This document shows positions 14,146-23,229 of a stretch of 37,881 nucleotides of DNA, in pieces (the stretch's first letter is position 1; every line of letters starts with the position of its first letter). The stretch lies in NCBI GenBank assembly GCA_035545555.1, contig DASZYD010000014.1:1-37881 (forward strand). Reading direction: 5' to 3'. This DNA is from JANWHZ01 sp035545555. GTDB lineage: Bacteria; Patescibacteriota; Saccharimonadia; Saccharimonadales; UBA4665. Under the pieces are notes generated by a model, which saw only the letters and a program-made list of their open reading frames with translations, was not told the DNA's origin and searched no databases. The translations under genes and the position numbers were made by a program.

Positions 14146-15669
14146 CTACATTTCGTGCAGGATGGTGATTTGCGCGCCCAGGGAGTTGAGGCGCTCGGCC
14201 AGGTCCTCGTATCCGCGGTTGATGGTGTAGACATTCCGCAGCGTGCTGATGCCGTCGGCTGCCAGCATGCCGATCAGCAGCAGAGAAGCCGGGCGGAGTG
14301 CCGGCGGGCAGACGACGTCTGCCGCCTTCCAGCTGGTCGGACCTTCGATGTACACGCGGTGCGGATCGGCCAGTTCCATTTGGGCGCCGATTTTGGTCAG
14401 CTCGGTGTAGTAAATGGCGCGGTTTTCGTACATCCAGTCGTGAATGAGCGTCCGGCCGCGTGCTGATGCCACAATCGGGACGAAATACGGGAGGTTATCG
14501 GCGTTGATGCCGACCGGGTAGACGTTGGGATGGATTTTCTCGGTCGGCGCCTCGAGCTTGCCGTTGTGTTTGCGTATGGTCAGATCAACCAGGTCGGTTT
14601 TGCCGTTGGCAGCTTTGTACCGCTCGGTCATGTCGAATCGGAGGCCCATCTTCTGCAAGATGAGCAGCTCGCGGGCGATGAAGTCCACGGGCAGGCGCTG
14701 GATCGTGATTTCTGAGTTCGTCGTAACGGCAGCGGCGACGAAAAGCATGCCCTCGATGGGGTCTTCGGCCAGCGCATAGGTAATGTTTTTCTTGATGAAC
14801 GGTACGCCGCGGACACGCAGCACCGTGCTGCCTAAGCCATCAATCTGCACGCCGAGACGCTGCAGGAAGAAGCCGACATCCTGCACCATATAGTTGGCCG
14901 TGGCGTACTGGATGGTGGTCTCCTCCGGCGTACGTGCAGCCGCGAACAGCGTGTTTTCAGTAACCGTATCGCCCGATTCGTACAACACAACGCGCCCTGC
15001 CGGCTTTTTATCGACCGCTATGTTGTAGTGGCCCTGGGTGGCGACAATGTTGACGCCAAACTGCTCCAGCGCATAGAGGTGCGGTGCCACGGTACGGGTG
15101 CCGAGTTTGCAGCCGCCGGCGTAGGGAATTTTGAATGATTTGTAGTCGTGCAGCAGCGGGCCGATCATCATCAGTACGCTGCGGGTCTTGCGTGCCGCTT
15201 CGGCATCAAGCTTGTGCAACTGCAGCTCGGCCGGCCGGCGGATCTCGAGGTCGTTGCCCGGCAGCCACTTAATACTGACGCCGATGCTCTCGAGCACCTC
15301 GATAATACGAAAGACTTCCTCGATCCGTGGGAACGACTTAAAACGCGTTATGCCGTAGTTGAGCAGCGAGGCGCAGAGCAGGCCTACGGCCGCGTTCTTA
15401 CTGGTCTTAAGAGTGATCGTGCCCTGCAGCTCGTGGCCACCTTCGACACGCAGGTTTACGCCGTTGCCGCTGACGCTAATGAGTTGCTTGTTCAGCACAT
15501 CGCTGATCCGGCCAAGCGTCTGTAAGGAGAGGTTCTGCTTGCCGTGTTCGATGCGGTTGACGGCCGACTGGCTGGTGCTGAGGCGGCGCGCAAACTCCGA
15601 TTGTGTGAGGCCTCTATCTTGTCGTATCTGAGCGATTAATCGTCCGATGTTCTCGTTGGTTGTTGCCAT
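14146..15669 (-). CDS. murA: UDP-GlcNAc 1-carboxyvinyltransferase (MurA) fused to an XRE HTH
   Basis: 507 residues, about 85 longer than usual MurA (around 420). Residues 1-65 are a complete XRE helix-turn-helix (IGRLIAQIRQDRGLTQSEFA, then TSQSAVNRIEHGKQNLS). MurA follows: KTSKNAAV holds the catalytic Lys-Asn pair, AGGCKLGTRTV holds the phosphoenolpyruvate-binding active-site Cys (a Cys, so fosfomycin sensitivity is expected), and RGYEDLAERLNSLGAQI closes the second domain. It transfers enolpyruvate to UDP-GlcNAc, the first committed peptidoglycan step in the cytoplasm. The fusion, plus an inverted repeat over its own promoter, suggests an enzyme that controls its own transcription. TATAAT (15679-15684) gives a 3-nt leader. 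Confidence 0.9.
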   Translation of the reverse strand: MATTNENIGRLIAQIRQDRGLTQSEFARRLSTSQSAVNRIEHGKQNLSLQTLGRISDVLNKQLISVSGNGVNLRVEGGHELQGTITLKTSKNAAVGLLCASLLNYGITRFKSFPRIEEVFRIIEVLESIGVSIKWLPGNDLEIRRPAELQLHKLDAEAARKTRSVLMMIGPLLHDYKSFKIPYAGGCKLGTRTVAPHLYALEQFGVNIVATQGHYNIAVDKKPAGRVVLYESGDTVTENTLFAAARTPEETTIQYATANYMVQDVGFFLQRLGVQIDGLGSTVLRVRGVPFIKKNITYALAEDPIEGMLFVAAAVTTNSEITIQRLPVDFIARELLILQKMGLRFDMTERYKAANGKTDLVDLTIRKHNGKLEAPTEKIHPNVYPVGINADNLPYFVPIVASARGRTLIHDWMYENRAIYYTELTKIGAQMELADPHRVYIEGPTSWKAADVVCPPALRPASLLLIGMLAADGISTLRNVYTINRGYEDLAERLNSLGAQITILHEM

Positions 15670-15678
15670 AGTGCACCG

Positions 15679-15708
15679 ATTATATCACGTATGATATTAC
15701 AATGACAA
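15679..15708 (-). promoter_or_regulatory. murA promoter with inverted repeat
   Basis: TTGTCA (15703-15708), 18-nt spacer, TATAAT (15679-15684), predicted start 15672 and ATG at 15669. ATATCA-N4-TGATAT occupies 15682-15697 and overlaps the -10. It is a plausible site for the HTH carried by MurA itself. Confidence 0.6.
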
Positions 15709-15835
15709 TACTGCTCATGCTCACCAAGCACCCGCTAGCCATGTAGTGTACGCGCCCGGTGCAGCTGCTACAATATGAGTATCATGATTTAGCGCATCCC
15801 ACAGTGGCCGTTTTATTACCGAAAGAGAGGGGACT

Positions 15836-17128
15836 ATGCAAACAGTGATGCATGATGATGCCATAGCGCGGCTGATTGCCGCCGAAGAGAAACGCCAGCG
15901 GGAAGGGTTAGAGCTGATTCCCAGCGAAAATTATGTGTCGCGTGACGTTCTCACCGCCATGGGTAGTGTCTTTACCAACAAATACAGCGAAGGCTACCCA
16001 GGTAAGCGTTACTATGGCGGGCAGGAGAATACCGACCAAGTAGAGCAGCTCGCGATTGATCGGGCCAAAAAACTATTCAAGGCCGACCATGCCAACGTGC
16101 AGCCGCACAGCGGGGCGCAGGCCAACGAAGCGGTCTACCACAGCTGGTGTGATCTGGGCGATACCATTTTGGCGATGGACTTGGGGCACGGCGGACACCT
16201 GACGCACGGTGCGCCGGTGACGGTATTGGCACACAACTACAAGTTTGTCCGCTACGGCATGAAAGATGTCGAGACCGGCGAGATCGATTACGCGCAGCTG
16301 CGCGAACTGGCGCATCAGTACAAGCCGAAAATTATCCTGGCCGGTTTTAGTGCCTACCCGCGTGAGCTGGATTACGCCAAGTTTGCCGAGATCGGCAACG
16401 AAGTGGGCGCGCTATTGATGGCCGACATGGCACACATCGCCGGCCTGATCGCTGCCGGCGTGGCCAAGAATCCGTTCGATTACGGCTTCCACGTCATTAC
16501 GACGACGACACACAAGACGCTGCGGGGCCCGCGCGGCGGCCTGATTTTATCGCGCGGCACCGTAGGCAATCCGCTTCGGGCACCCGAAAAGACGCTCGAA
16601 AACATCCCGACCCTCATCGACCGTACGGTATTCCCGGGTACGCAGGGCGGCCCGCTGATGCATGTTATCGCCGCCAAGGCGGTTGCGTTTCACGAAGACT
16701 TGCAGCCCGAGTTTAAGAGGTACGCCGAGCAGGTTCTCAAAAATGCGAAAGCGCTGGCGGCTGAGCTGATGCAGCGCGGCTTCAAGCTCATTACGAACGG
16801 CACCGACAATCACCTGATGTTGGCGAATGTACAAGCCAGCTTTGGGCTGGACGGCAAAGTTGTGGAGGAGACGCTTGATAGGATCGGCCTGACGCTGAAC
16901 AAAAACGCCATTGCCAACGACCCGTTACCGCCATTCCGGCCGAGCGGCATCCGTTTGGGCACGCCGGCCATGACCACACGCGGGCTGGTGGAGAAAGACA
17001 TGGCAACCATTGCCGAATGGATGAGACAGGCAATCGGCGCCCGCGACGACCCGGCCGAGCTTGCCAGGCTCCACGACGAAGTGTGTGCGTTCGCGCTCCG
17101 CTACCCCTTGCCCAGCGACAGAGCATAA
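15836..17128 (+). CDS. glyA: Serine hydroxymethyltransferase
   Basis: 430 residues, full length for bacterial SHMT. NKYSEGYPGKRYYGG (about 48-62), HANVQPHSGAQAN and the PLP-lysine motif ITTTTHKTLRGPRGG with K227 are all intact. It interconverts serine and glycine with transfer of a one-carbon unit to tetrahydrofolate in the cytoplasm, feeding FolD. A TACAAT at 15769-15774 gives a leader of about 55 nt and GAGAGGGG lies just before the ATG, so glyA is a leadered, Shine-Dalgarno gene unlike most first genes here. mgtA begins 27 nt downstream. Confidence 0.97.
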   Translation: MQTVMHDDAIARLIAAEEKRQREGLELIPSENYVSRDVLTAMGSVFTNKYSEGYPGKRYYGGQENTDQVEQLAIDRAKKLFKADHANVQPHSGAQANEAVYHSWCDLGDTILAMDLGHGGHLTHGAPVTVLAHNYKFVRYGMKDVETGEIDYAQLRELAHQYKPKIILAGFSAYPRELDYAKFAEIGNEVGALLMADMAHIAGLIAAGVAKNPFDYGFHVITTTTHKTLRGPRGGLILSRGTVGNPLRAPEKTLENIPTLIDRTVFPGTQGGPLMHVIAAKAVAFHEDLQPEFKRYAEQVLKNAKALAAELMQRGFKLITNGTDNHLMLANVQASFGLDGKVVEETLDRIGLTLNKNAIANDPLPPFRPSGIRLGTPAMTTRGLVEKDMATIAEWMRQAIGARDDPAELARLHDEVCAFALRYPLPSDRA

Positions 17129-17155
17129 GTAGTTGTGCGATAATACTGCAGAGAT

Positions 17156-19591
17156 ATGGACGGCCACGGGGTGAGTAAGGTGGGATTGACCAGTGCCGAG
17201 GCGCGGCGGCGGCTGGAGCGCGACGGGCCAAACGAAGCGGTGGCACCGCGGCGCTACGCCAGTGTCATCGCGCTACTGGCGCGCTTCAAGAATCCGCTGA
17301 TTATCCTGCTGATCATTGCCGCCGTGTTATCCGGCGTACTCGGCGACCGCACAAGCGCGGTGATTATCATCGCTATTGTGGTGCTCAGCACGCTGCTCGA
17401 TTTTCTCAATACGTACAAAAGTGAACAGGCGGCCGAGGCGCTGAAGGCGCGGGTGCGGGTGAGCGCCGCGGTGTACCGCGACGGTGCCGTGCAGGAGTTG
17501 CCGGTGCGCTGCCTGGTGGTCGGCGACGTAGTCGAGCTGAAAGCAGGCGACATCATCCCGGCCGACGGTACCGTGCTGGAGGGTGAACATTTTTATGTCA
17601 ACGAGGCGGTGCTGACCGGCGAGGCGTTCCCGAAGCCGAAGGAACCGAACGCGGCGCTCTACGAGGGCAGCAGCACTGTCAGCGGCGACGGCCTCATGCT
17701 TGTGACGGCCACCGCAAGAAATACGAAATTCAGCCGCATCGCCGCGTCCATTACCTCCAAAGAGCCGCCGACCGAGTTTGACCACGAAATTCGCGACTTT
17801 AGCGTGCTGATTATTCGCATCACCTTCGGTCTGGTGCTGTTTATCTTTTTGGTTAATGCGTTACTCAAGCATAATCTGCTGGACTCGTTACTCTTCAGTG
17901 TGGCGTTGGCGGTTGGGCTGACGCCGGAGCTGCTGCCGATGATCATTACCCTCAACCTGACCAAAGGGTCGCTGGCGATGGCCAAGCGCGGCGTGATCGT
18001 CAAGCGGCTGAGCGCCATCCAGAACTTCGGCAGCATGGATGTGTTGTGCACCGACAAAACCGGCACGCTGACCGAAGATAAGATCGTGCTCATCAAGTAC
18101 GTTGATGCGGCCGGCAAGCCGTCGGAGGATGTACTGCACCACGCGTACGTCTCCAGCACGTTCGAGTCGGGCTTCAAGAGCCCGCTGGACGAAGCAGTCA
18201 AGAACTACCGCACCATTGACATCAGCGATTACCACAAAGTCGATGAGATTCCGTTTGATTTTGAACGCCGCCGTGCCTCGGTGGTCGTGCGGTCGGACCG
18301 CGGGCTGTCGCTGATTACCAAGGGCGCGCCGGAGCAAATCCTCAAAATCTGCACTTTCCACACGACGCGGGAGCGTTCCATGACCGACGCCGGCCGGGCC
18401 GCGGCCATCCGGCAGTACCAGGCATTGAGCCGCGACGGCTTCCGGGTGCTGGCTGTGGCGGCGCGCCAGCTCAGGACGCACGAGCGCTACGATGCCCATG
18501 ACGAGGCAGAGATGACGCTGCTGGGCTTTATCGCCTTCCTTGACCCGGCCAAAAAAACGGTGTCCGGAACACTCAAACGCATGCGCCAGAACGGCATCGA
18601 CATTAAAATCCTGACTGGCGACAACGATCTGGTGACGGAGAAGATCGCGCGTGACATTCACCTCAAAATCCAAGGCGTGCTTACCGGCGCCGAGATCACC
18701 AAGCTGGATGACCCGGCGCTGGCCGAAAAGATTGAGGGGACAACCATTTTTGCGCGGGTGGATCCCGAACAGAAGATGCGCATCATCCGCCTGCTGCAGG
18801 CGAACGGCCATGTGGTGGGCTATATGGGTGACGGTATTAACGATGCGCCGAGCCTGCGCGCTGCCGACACCGGCATCTCGGTAAACAACGCCGTGGATAT
18901 TGCGAAAGACACCGCCGACCTCATCTTGGTGCATAAGAGCCTGGCTGATCTGATCGAAGGGGTGATCGAGGGCCGGCGGACCTTCGCCAATACGGTCAAG
19001 TACCTCAAAATGGCGCTCAGCTCCAACTTCGGCAACATGTTCTCCATGGCCGGCGCATCGCTGCTGTTGCCCTTTTTGCCGATGCTGGCCCCGCAGATCC
19101 TGCTGAACAATCTCCTGTATGACAGCTCGCAATTCGCCCTGCCGTTGGACACCGTGGACACCGATGCTATCCAGCGGCCGCAAAAGCTTAGCATCCGGGC
19201 GCTTAAGCGCTTTATGCTTGTTTTCGGCCCGCTGAGTTCGATCTTTGACTTCATCACGTTCGGCGTGCTGTATGGCGTCTTCCATCTGACGGGCGGCGAG
19301 TTCCAGACCGGCTGGTTCGTTGAGTCGATTGCCACGCAGACCTTCGTCATTTACATTTTGCGCACGCGGCATCTGCCCTTTGTGCAAAGCCGGCCGAGCT
19401 GGTATCTGACCGGCAGTACGGTGCTGGCGGTTGCGGCCGGCTGCTTTGTGGCCTACGGCGGGCTGGGGCACTTCTTCCATTTTTCGCCGCTTCATACTGG
19501 CGTCAATCTGGCAGTTGCCGGTATCGTGCTTGCCTACCTTGTAGCCATCCAGCTGGCCAAGGGTGCCTTTTACCGCCGCGTATCGTTTTAG
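17156..19591 (+). CDS. mgtA: Mg2+-importing P-type ATPase (MgtA/MgtB, P3B)
   Basis: 811 residues, shorter than the roughly 900 of enterobacterial MgtA because the N-terminal tail is reduced. TGEA (154-157), LTPELLPMIITLNL (255 onward, the P3B membrane-4 signature), DKTGTLTED (300-308), a LTGDN and GDGINDAPSLR hinge are present, followed by six C-terminal helices. It moves Mg2+ into the cytoplasm driven by ATP. It follows glyA closely but an AATACT (17142-17147) in the gap predicts a separate start two bases before the ATG. No Mg-sensing leader fits in the 27-nt gap. Confidence 0.92.
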   Translation: MDGHGVSKVGLTSAEARRRLERDGPNEAVAPRRYASVIALLARFKNPLIILLIIAAVLSGVLGDRTSAVIIIAIVVLSTLLDFLNTYKSEQAAEALKARVRVSAAVYRDGAVQELPVRCLVVGDVVELKAGDIIPADGTVLEGEHFYVNEAVLTGEAFPKPKEPNAALYEGSSTVSGDGLMLVTATARNTKFSRIAASITSKEPPTEFDHEIRDFSVLIIRITFGLVLFIFLVNALLKHNLLDSLLFSVALAVGLTPELLPMIITLNLTKGSLAMAKRGVIVKRLSAIQNFGSMDVLCTDKTGTLTEDKIVLIKYVDAAGKPSEDVLHHAYVSSTFESGFKSPLDEAVKNYRTIDISDYHKVDEIPFDFERRRASVVVRSDRGLSLITKGAPEQILKICTFHTTRERSMTDAGRAAAIRQYQALSRDGFRVLAVAARQLRTHERYDAHDEAEMTLLGFIAFLDPAKKTVSGTLKRMRQNGIDIKILTGDNDLVTEKIARDIHLKIQGVLTGAEITKLDDPALAEKIEGTTIFARVDPEQKMRIIRLLQANGHVVGYMGDGINDAPSLRAADTGISVNNAVDIAKDTADLILVHKSLADLIEGVIEGRRTFANTVKYLKMALSSNFGNMFSMAGASLLLPFLPMLAPQILLNNLLYDSSQFALPLDTVDTDAIQRPQKLSIRALKRFMLVFGPLSSIFDFITFGVLYGVFHLTGGEFQTGWFVESIATQTFVIYILRTRHLPFVQSRPSWYLTGSTVLAVAAGCFVAYGGLGHFFHFSPLHTGVNLAVAGIVLAYLVAIQLAKGAFYRRVSF

Positions 19592-19615
19592 CCCGTGCAC
19601 CCGGCAACAATATGC

Positions 19616-20644
19616 TTAGGGTAAGAGCTCGGGCTCCTGCTGGAGGGTGATGCCGAACCTGGCGTGGACGGCGTCGAGAATCTTTTGCCGGAAGGCGAGC
19701 AGGTGAGCGGTACTTCCGGCATGTTCGTTCACGAGCACGAGCGGTTGTGTCGGCCAGGTGGCCATGCCGGTTTCGGGGTCATGGTAATTTTTGAAGCCGG
19801 TTTGCTCGATCAGCCATGCCGCCGCCAGCTTGGCGCCGCCGGTCTCCAGCGGCCAGTGGGGGATGCCGGGGTATTCGTCTTGCAGCTGCGCGAGCAGACT
19901 GTCGTCTACGACCGGGTTGGCAAAGAATGACCCGTTGTTGGCGACGGTAGCCGGGTCGGGTAGCTTCTCACGGCGGATAGCACTGACAGCGTCGCGCAGT
20001 GTTTGTGGCGTCATGCCGTTGATGGCGTGATCGGTAAGATACTGCTGCACGGCGCCGTAAAACGGCGGTTGGGGGTTGCCGCGCGTGAGATGTAGCGTGA
20101 TGGCGGTAATAAAAAACCGTCCGCGGTCGGTCGTTTTAAAGCGGCTGGTGCGGTAGCCAAACGCGCAGTCCTGGGCGGTCAGGTTGCCGAAGGCGTGTGT
20201 GGCAGCGTCGTAGGCCTCAACGCTCACGAGCACATTAGCGATTTCCTGACCGTAAGCCCCCACGTTTTGTACGGGCGTCGCACCGGCAGTGCCGGGAATG
20301 AGGCTCAGCGCCTCGATACCGCTCAGGCCGGCCGCCACGGTGCGCGCCACGACACTGTCCCAGGTTTCTCCGGCGCCGACCGTGATGTAGCTGTTTGTCT
20401 CATCCTCATCGAATTGTTCGTAGCGCATGATCTTATTGACCATCAGCAGCCCCGGGAATCCCTCATCGCGCCAGACGATATTACTGCCGCCGCCGATCAT
20501 GAGCACCGGCAGCTGCCGCTGCCCAGCCCAGCCCAGCCCAGTCTCAAGCTCGCTGCGGCTATGGATGTCGACCTGGTAGGCGGCAGTGCCGCCGAGGCGC
20601 ATCGTGGAATACTGACGCAAGCTAACGTTCGGTGTGGGGTTCAT
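19616..20644 (-). CDS. murB: UDP-N-acetylenolpyruvoylglucosamine reductase (MurB, type I)
   Basis: 342 residues, the length of E. coli MurB. The FAD domain shows IGGGSNIVW, GIEALSLIPGTAGATPVQN, then NVGAYGQEI; the type I insertion is present with CAFGYRTSRFK; the catalytic Ser lies in NNGSFFANPVV. It uses NADPH to make UDP-MurNAc, the step after MurA. TATACT (20651-20656) puts the transcription start exactly on the ATG, inside the gap after mraY. A (CTGGG)4 pentanucleotide run lies in the coding sequence near the N-terminus (20522-20541). Confidence 0.95.
   Translation of the reverse strand: MNPTPNVSLRQYSTMRLGGTAAYQVDIHSRSELETGLGWAGQRQLPVLMIGGGSNIVWRDEGFPGLLMVNKIMRYEQFDEDETNSYITVGAGETWDSVVARTVAAGLSGIEALSLIPGTAGATPVQNVGAYGQEIANVLVSVEAYDAATHAFGNLTAQDCAFGYRTSRFKTTDRGRFFITAITLHLTRGNPQPPFYGAVQQYLTDHAINGMTPQTLRDAVSAIRREKLPDPATVANNGSFFANPVVDDSLLAQLQDEYPGIPHWPLETGGAKLAAAWLIEQTGFKNYHDPETGMATWPTQPLVLVNEHAGSTAHLLAFRQKILDAVHARFGITLQQEPELLP
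20522..20541 (-). repeat. Pentanucleotide repeat (CTGGG)4 in murB
   Basis: Four perfect copies of CTGGG on the coding strand, encoding the GLGWAG part of MurB. A change by one unit would shift the frame. The length is modest and may be chance in GC-rich coding DNA. Confidence 0.7.
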
Positions 20645-20666
20645 ACCAGTAGTATAGCGCCTGGGG

Positions 20667-21695
20667 CTAGTGAATGTAGCCGCCGAGCAGAGCCAGAATC
20701 ACTCCAAGGGCGGCACAGACTTCGCCAATGACCCAGAGGCGCATCGTCACCTTGGTCTTTTCCCAGCCGGTCGCCTCCAGGTGGTGGTGGAGCGGCGCGG
20801 CGATGAAAATGCGGCGGTGCAGGAGTTTCTTGGAAGATATTTGCAGCACGCTGGAGCCGGCCTCGGCCACGAACACGAGGCCGATAACCGGCAGCAGGAA
20901 TAGTGTGCCGGTAAGCATAGCAATGACGCCCAGCGCCGTACCGAGTGAAAACGAACCGACGTCGCCCATGATAAAGCGCGCCGGCGGGATGTTGAACCAC
21001 AGATAGGCCAGCAGAGCACCAACCACTGTCATGCAGAAAGCGGCGATGCCGAAGCTGCCTTGGAGCGTGGCAATGACGCCGAACGCAGCGTAGGCGCTGA
21101 TGAGCAGACCGCCCGACAGCCCATCCATGCCGTCGCTGATGTTAACGGCGTTGCCGGTACTGACGACGGCCAAAATGAACAGCGGAATAATGGTCCAGCC
21201 AAGTGCGAATGTGCCGGCAATGAACGGCACATGGAGCGTGGTAATGTCCAGCTTGTGGTAGAAGAACAAGGCCATGGCGGCGGCGACCAGCGTGATCATC
21301 AAAAACTTCATCGGTGCGCGCAGGCCGGCCATGACACCGCCTTGGCCCCGGACGTTGATAATGTCGTCGATCAGGCCAACGAGCCCGCCACCCAATAGTG
21401 CGGCCAGCGGCAGCCAGGTCTGATGCCGGTTAAGATTGAATAACACGGTGATAACCGTGGTGGCCAGAACCATGATCAGCCCGGCCATCATCGGAATAGT
21501 ACGCTTGATGCGCAGCTTGGCGATAACCGTTAGTACCTCACCGGTAGTTGACGCCGTACGATGCCGCTTCCACCAGTGGTACTTATATGCGAAGTGTGTA
21601 TATACGGGGGTAAGGATCATGGCGACACAGAAGGTCAAAAAGCTAAGCAGGAGCATGCGGGCGATCTTATGCGTAAACAGCTCAACGGTAAACAT
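20667..21695 (-). CDS. mraY: Phospho-N-acetylmuramoyl-pentapeptide-transferase (MraY)
   Basis: 342 residues with about ten membrane helices. GNAVNISDGMDGLSGG carries the catalytic Asp motif, LIDDIINV the early Asp pair, FIMGDVGSFSLG the third acidic site, and PLHHHLEATGWEKTKV the cytoplasmic His motif. It transfers phospho-MurNAc-pentapeptide to undecaprenyl phosphate, making lipid I. It precedes murB on the same strand with 22 nt between them. The leader is short, without a strong Shine-Dalgarno. Confidence 0.95.
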   Translation of the reverse strand: MFTVELFTHKIARMLLLSFLTFCVAMILTPVYTHFAYKYHWWKRHRTASTTGEVLTVIAKLRIKRTIPMMAGLIMVLATTVITVLFNLNRHQTWLPLAALLGGGLVGLIDDIINVRGQGGVMAGLRAPMKFLMITLVAAAMALFFYHKLDITTLHVPFIAGTFALGWTIIPLFILAVVSTGNAVNISDGMDGLSGGLLISAYAAFGVIATLQGSFGIAAFCMTVVGALLAYLWFNIPPARFIMGDVGSFSLGTALGVIAMLTGTLFLLPVIGLVFVAEAGSSVLQISSKKLLHRRIFIAAPLHHHLEATGWEKTKVTMRLWVIGEVCAALGVILALLGGYIH

Positions 21696-21793
21696 ATAGC
21701 CGATATCTCTTTCAGTTTAATTACAGACCTTTCTTAAGCGTACCATATTATGGGCTGGTCGAGGGCTTCCGGATTTTGTACCATGAGGACAGT

Positions 21794-22378
21794 ATGTTCG
21801 ACCATCTGATGCATCCCATCGTCATCCTGGTGCGCGGCTTGCCCGGCAGTGGCAAGTCGTATATGGCCGAGCGGCTGGCCGACGCCATCGGCCGGGCGCG
21901 GGTGGTGCTGCTTGACCCTGATGCGACCGACTACGAGAGCGAGGCATACAAAAAGCACGTCAAGGCACAGCTTGCCGAAGGGGTCGACCCCAAGCTGCAC
22001 GCCTATCGCTTCCTGCGCGCCCAGGCCTACCAGGGGATCGCAGACCGCAAAGTTGTTATCTGGAACCAGCCGTTTACGAACCTGGACATTTTTCACAAAA
22101 TGGTGGCCAACTTCCGCGCGCAGGCAGCCGGGCATCACACCGAGCTGCGGGTGCTGGTGGTCGAGGTCATGCTCGACCCGGCCGTTGCGAAAGAGCGGGT
22201 AGCGCGTCGCAAACGCGAGGGCGGCCACGGTCCGTCTGATGCAGTGTTTGCCCGCTTTGTAGATGATTACATGACGTTTGCCAACGACGGCTATGACGTC
22301 GTGACGGTGCGCGGCGACGCCCCTGTGGCACAGTCAGTGGCCACGGTGCTGCAGGCTGTCCAGGACCTGGTACAGTAG
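21794..22378 (+). CDS. P-loop kinase-like protein (AAA/zeta-toxin-like fold)
   Basis: 194 residues. Walker A is VRGLPGSGKS near the N-terminus; VVLLDPDATDYESEAY follows as in zeta-toxin and polynucleotide-kinase-like proteins; WNQPFTNLDIF forms a Walker-B-like strand region, and AKERVARRKREGGHG a lid-type Arg-rich segment. It is a small-molecule or nucleic-acid kinase of unknown substrate. The ATG at 21794 is preferred over an upstream TTG because GAGGA lies five bases before it. No antitoxin-like gene lies beside it. Confidence 0.65.
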   Translation: MFDHLMHPIVILVRGLPGSGKSYMAERLADAIGRARVVLLDPDATDYESEAYKKHVKAQLAEGVDPKLHAYRFLRAQAYQGIADRKVVIWNQPFTNLDIFHKMVANFRAQAAGHHTELRVLVVEVMLDPAVAKERVARRKREGGHGPSDAVFARFVDDYMTFANDGYDVVTVRGDAPVAQSVATVLQAVQDLVQ

Positions 22379-22388
22379 AAGCAGATGG

Positions 22389-22994
22389 CTACCGGCGGCG
22401 ATGGGCGTAGAACTGCTCGCGCCGCGCCATCAGTTCGTGGATTTTTTGCTTGCCGTAGGGGGTGATAAACCGCGCGATGCGGGCGCGTTCGGTCCGGACG
22501 CGCCAAGCCTCGAACTCGGCTTTCGTGTGGGTCGGCGTGACGGCGTCGGGATCGGTCATGCCCAGCGTGTCAGCCTCCATCAGCACCAGCTCGTCGGTAT
22601 CGTGAAGGTTGTCCAGGTCGTCGTGCACTGCCACCAGATGTACGATCCGTTCTTTCTGTACCGGTGTCAGGAAAGCAAAGTGCGAGTCTTGTAAAAGCGT
22701 CTTTATCTTCTCGCTTCCCAGGCGCATGTGGGTGGCCTTTTGATCGAGATTTTCAGCGAACGTTATGGGCCTGCCGGCCGCAAACAGGCCACTGTAGCCC
22801 CAGTCGTGGGCATAGGCGGCGATGATCAATACCGATGCGTCGAGCTGTAGTTCCGGGCTCGCGGCGACGATCTTTTTGATGTATGCCACGACAGCCTGCG
22901 TGTGTGGTACATCCCAGTTCGGCCGGCCGTGTTCCATATCGGGGAAGATCGTGCTTCGTAAGTATGCTTCAATGGTTGGATCAAGCGTATTCAT
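22389..22994 (-). CDS. HD-domain phosphohydrolase
   Basis: 201 residues. The metal-binding HD set is seen as VPHTQAVV (first His), AAYAHDWGYSG (His-Asp) and VAVHDDLDN (last His-Asp). Relatives hydrolyse phosphodiester or nucleotide phosphate bonds; the YdhG/YfbR-like size suggests a nucleotide substrate, but this is not decided. A TATGCT is followed by a leader of about six bases. Convergent with the P-loop gene, 10 nt between the stops. Confidence 0.75.
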   Translation of the reverse strand: MNTLDPTIEAYLRSTIFPDMEHGRPNWDVPHTQAVVAYIKKIVAASPELQLDASVLIIAAYAHDWGYSGLFAAGRPITFAENLDQKATHMRLGSEKIKTLLQDSHFAFLTPVQKERIVHLVAVHDDLDNLHDTDELVLMEADTLGMTDPDAVTPTHTKAEFEAWRVRTERARIARFITPYGKQKIHELMARREQFYAHRRR

Positions 22995-23062
22995 CGGCGG
23001 ATACCGAGCATATTATGCACTACTACACTTCTATTGAAACACATACCATGCGGCAGTTTCTG

Positions 23063-23139
23063 TGGAGGGCCAGGAGGGACTTGAACCCTCGACACCCTGC
23101 TTAAGAGGCAGGTGCTCTAACCAGCTGAGCTACTGGCCC
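23063..23139 (-). tRNA. tRNA-Lys, anticodon CTT
   Basis: Acceptor GGGCCAG/CTGGCCC, D-arm GCTC...GAGC, anticodon stem CCTGC/GCAGG with loop CTCTTAA giving anticodon CTT, variable loop GTGTC, T-arm GAGGG-TTCAAGT-CCCTC and T73 followed by encoded CCA at 23063-23065. It reads AAG. Confidence 0.95.
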
Positions 23140-23229
23140 GTCATTGTCGCGTACGCCCAAAGGGGCGCAAGACGGCTCTATTTTAGCTAATTACCTCTGT
23201 TTTTGCAAGCTGTCTGTTACAATGGGGCC

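Noticed and set aside
17888..19600. Long open frame antisense to mgtA
   Set aside because: GC-rich coding shadow with His/Gln/Arg-rich composition and no domain; the sense gene is certain.
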